From Ruegeria sp. YS9 (GTDB lineage Bacteria > Pseudomonadota > Alphaproteobacteria > Rhodobacterales > Rhodobacteraceae): a stretch of 64,000 bases of DNA. The DNA lies in the NCBI RefSeq assembly GCF_024628725.1, contig NZ_CP102409.1:1583001-1647000 (forward strand), read 5' to 3'. Every line of letters starts with the position of its first letter. Positions within the stretch are counted from its first letter, which is position 1. This document shows positions 62,143-64,000 of this stretch, piece by piece. Under the pieces are notes generated by a model. The model did no database searches. It was not told where the DNA came from and worked only from the letters and a program-made list of their open reading frames with translations. Made by a program: the position numbers and the translations under genes.

Positions 62143-63612
62143 TCACAGCCCATATATCGCGCTGAATTTCTGTTCCAGATATCCCAGCAAAGGTTCGGGA
62201 CCCGGCTCAATGCCGCTTGCCCGTCGGATAATCTCGCGCGGGGCATAAAGCCCGCCGTGCTGCTGGACGTGTTCGCGCAGCCAAGCAGTTGCGCCAGATG
62301 TGTCGCCGTCTGCCAGTTGGTCATCCAGCCCCGGCACCGCCGCTCGCAGGGCCTGATACAGACATCCTGCATAGACATTGCCCAGCGAATAGGTCGGGAA
62401 GTACCCGAACAGCCCGACCGACCAGTGCACATCCTGCAAGCAGCCGTTCGACGGTTTGTCGACCGCATAACCGAAGTCAGCCTTGAAGCGGTCATTCCAG
62501 GCCGCCTCAAGTTCGTTGACCTGCAAGTCTCCGGCCATCAAAGCGCGCTCAAGATCGAAGCGAAGCATGATGTGCAGATTGTATTGCACTTCATCGGCTT
62601 CGGTGCGGATATAGCCGTTGTGAACCCGGTTGACGGTGGCATAGAACGCGTCTGCATCGGCAATTCCGAAATCGCCGAATGCGACTTTCATCTGATCGAA
62701 CAACCAGCCCGTAAACGCACGCGAACGGCCAAGCTGGTTTTCATAGATCCGACTTTGGCTTTCATGCACACCCATGGATACGCCACGCCCCAGTGGCGTC
62801 AGCAGGTAGTCGCGGTCGATCCCCTGTTCGTAAGCGGCGTGGCCGACCTCGTGAATGGTGGAATAAAAGCAGTTGAACGGGTCCGTTTCGCTGGTTCGCG
62901 TGGTGATGCGCACATCCAGACCCGAACCCGAGCTGAACGGATGAACCGCCTTGTCCACACGGCCGTTGTTCAGGTCATAGCCGAAGGTAATCGCCAGTTT
63001 TTGCGCAAGCTGCATCTGGATCAGCTCATCAAAGCTGCCGCTCAGCGCGGCAGGTTCCGGGCGATCCAGTACGGCCGCGCGCAAGGCCACCAGACGTGGG
63101 CGCATCTCATCGAAAATGGCCGCGATCTGAGCGCCGGTCGTATAGGGTTCATAATCCTCGACCATGGCGTCATAGACGTCTCCGCCCTGTGCCAGCGCCT
63201 CACCTTCCTGACGCTTCAGCGATACGACCTCTTCCAGCACCGGAAGGAACGCCGAGACATCTTCATCCGCGCGCGCCTGGGCCCATGTTCCCTGTGCGGC
63301 GGACGTAATTCGGGCAATCGCCGTAGCCAGATCGGCAGGCACCTTGACCGCCCGATCATAGGCGCGCCGGATTTCCCGAAGCTGCGCCTTTCCGACTTCA
63401 TCCTGTGGGGCCGCCTGATCCAGCCACTCTGCCACGCGTGGATCTGCACGACGCGCATGAAGGACCGCCTCGATAGCGGCCATTTCTTCGGCACGTTGAG
63501 GTGCGGCCCCACGCGGCATGACGGTTTCCTGATCCCAGCCAAGCCGACCGGCAATCTGGCCCAATGCCGAGGTGTCACGCTGAAAAGCCATCAGTTCATC
63601 GAAAGCGGTCAT
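62143..63612 (-). CDS. M32-family carboxypeptidase Taq
   Basis: The 489-residue metallocarboxypeptidase carries the zinc motif H254-E-V-G-H258 (IHEVGHAAYEQG) and the family's DPFNCFYSTIHE lead-in and MGVHESQSRIYENQLGRS block, which supplies the third ligand Glu. It removes C-terminal residues from peptides in the cytoplasm; no signal peptide is present. The length is normal. It begins one base after the ctaA stop, so the two are one transcription unit. The opposite-strand frame is a shadow. Confidence 0.94.
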   Translation of the reverse strand: MTAFDELMAFQRDTSALGQIAGRLGWDQETVMPRGAAPQRAEEMAAIEAVLHARRADPRVAEWLDQAAPQDEVGKAQLREIRRAYDRAVKVPADLATAIARITSAAQGTWAQARADEDVSAFLPVLEEVVSLKRQEGEALAQGGDVYDAMVEDYEPYTTGAQIAAIFDEMRPRLVALRAAVLDRPEPAALSGSFDELIQMQLAQKLAITFGYDLNNGRVDKAVHPFSSGSGLDVRITTRTSETDPFNCFYSTIHEVGHAAYEQGIDRDYLLTPLGRGVSMGVHESQSRIYENQLGRSRAFTGWLFDQMKVAFGDFGIADADAFYATVNRVHNGYIRTEADEVQYNLHIMLRFDLERALMAGDLQVNELEAAWNDRFKADFGYAVDKPSNGCLQDVHWSVGLFGYFPTYSLGNVYAGCLYQALRAAVPGLDDQLADGDTSGATAWLREHVQQHGGLYAPREIIRRASGIEPGPEPLLGYLEQKFSAIYGL

Positions 63613-63613
63613 G

Positions 63614-64000
63614 TTATTTTACTCCGCGCACAGATGTTGCGATTGGATATGCAGTCAGGAACCGTGCGCGCAGGATCAGAGTCCAGACGACGACGGCCAT
63701 GAACTGGTGGAAGATGGCGATCTGCCAGGGCGCTCCGTAGACGACGGTTACGATACCGACGACAAACTGCACCGACAGGGCCGCAAAAGCCGCATTGACG
63801 GCGAAGCGCGTCTGAGGATGCGCGCTGCTGCTGCCGCGGCGCCAGACGAAGATGCCAAAGGCGAACAAGGCATAGCCCACGCAGCGGTGGATGAACTGTA
63901 CCAGCCCCGGGCTTTCGAAGAAATTGCGCCACATCGGTTCAAGTGCGGTGGCGTCCGGCGGCAGCAGCTGCCCGCCGATCAGCGGCCAGTCGGTATAAGA
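63614..64000 (-). CDS. ctaA: Heme A synthase (CtaA/COX15), C-terminal part (partial)
   Basis: The visible 128 residues are the C-terminal end of a COX15-type heme A synthase, which oxidises heme O to heme A for cytochrome oxidase. Seen are YTDWPLIGGQLLPP, FIHRCVGYALFAFGIFVW with the conserved His, and VVYGAPWQIAIFHQFMAVVVWTL with the second His, on membrane helices. The gene enters from the right edge, so its start is outside the window. The carboxypeptidase gene follows one base after the stop. Confidence 0.93.
   Translation of the reverse strand, partial: SYTDWPLIGGQLLPPDATALEPMWRNFFESPGLVQFIHRCVGYALFAFGIFVWRRGSSSAHPQTRFAVNAAFAALSVQFVVGIVTVVYGAPWQIAIFHQFMAVVVWTLILRARFLTAYPIATSVRGVK

Noticed and set aside
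62137..63702. 521-codon open frame opposite the carboxypeptidase
   Set aside because: The M32 HEVGH motif and family blocks are on the minus strand; the plus frame is a shadow.

Overview
The window is chromosomal DNA of an alphaproteobacterium, most likely a marine Rhodobacterales (Roseobacter-group, Ruegeria-like) bacterium. This rests on gene content and style rather than any database search. The evidence is: an adenosylcobalamin-dependent ribonucleotide reductase (nrdJ) with NrdR-type boxes, an MttB-superfamily methyltransferase, a corrinoid protein and a DUF1638 protein, a Hint-domain protein, an acyl-CoA ligase of the type related to DMSP-pathway DmdB, an alphaproteobacterial GAAC-N7-GAAC LexA box ahead of lexA, a Usg-family protein beside gyrA, and dense genes with many ATGA/GTGA overlaps. 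I see no rRNA operon, CRISPR array, phage, integrase or insertion sequence.

Layout. 0-11 kb: dsbB, an HNH endonuclease, an rRNA pseudouridine synthase, a hydrolase plus AlkA-type glycosylase pair, an MFS transporter, a translationally coupled cysS-cimA-squalene/phytoene-synthase-like operon, an aminotransferase and a small outer-membrane barrel protein. 11-18 kb: an mttB-family methyltransferase, an EF-hand protein, a hairpin-rich non-coding stretch, and nrdJ with its regulatory region. 18-26.6 kb: tRNA-Pro, DUF192, a double cold-shock protein, pdxH, fabI, gpt, a second aminotransferase, and ppiD-like plus trpE. 26.6-36.6 kb: a divergent polysaccharide deacetylase, the compact trpG-trpD-trpC-moaC-moeA run followed by lexA, a comEC gene broken by a 32-bp tandem duplication, and gltX. 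36.7-42.5 kb: gltA, a PA0069-type radical SAM protein, then corrinoid protein, Hint protein, DUF1638 and sufE. 42.7-49.7 kb: lipoprotein, rnd, purM-purN, a CAU tRNA, an unknown protein, a histidine kinase, an MBL hydrolase and two identical tRNA-Asn genes. 49.7-64 kb: acyl-CoA ligase with a FadR/GntR-type operator, zwf-pgl-pgi, an uncharacterised Cys-rich radical SAM protein, a SYLF protein, usg, gyrA, hemolysin III, an esterase whose signal peptide seems to start upstream of its first ATG, an M32 carboxypeptidase and the end of ctaA.

How the genes fit together. Most are housekeeping genes: tryptophan synthesis, molybdopterin, purine synthesis, the oxidative pentose/Entner-Doudoroff entry, the citrate cycle, translation and DNA topology. 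The accessory theme is cobalamin: nrdJ, the MttB-family protein and the corrinoid protein all depend on it, and DUF1638 sits near the last. These may form part of a corrinoid-dependent C1 demethylation system spread over the chromosome.

Most informative observations: the tandem duplication that frameshifts comEC; a pair of NrdR-like boxes 31 bp apart over the nrdJ promoter; the hairpin leader before the corrinoid gene with the corrinoid-Hint-DUF1638 neighbourhood; the structured non-coding stretch downstream of nrdJ; and the 10-bp perfect inverted repeat before gltA.
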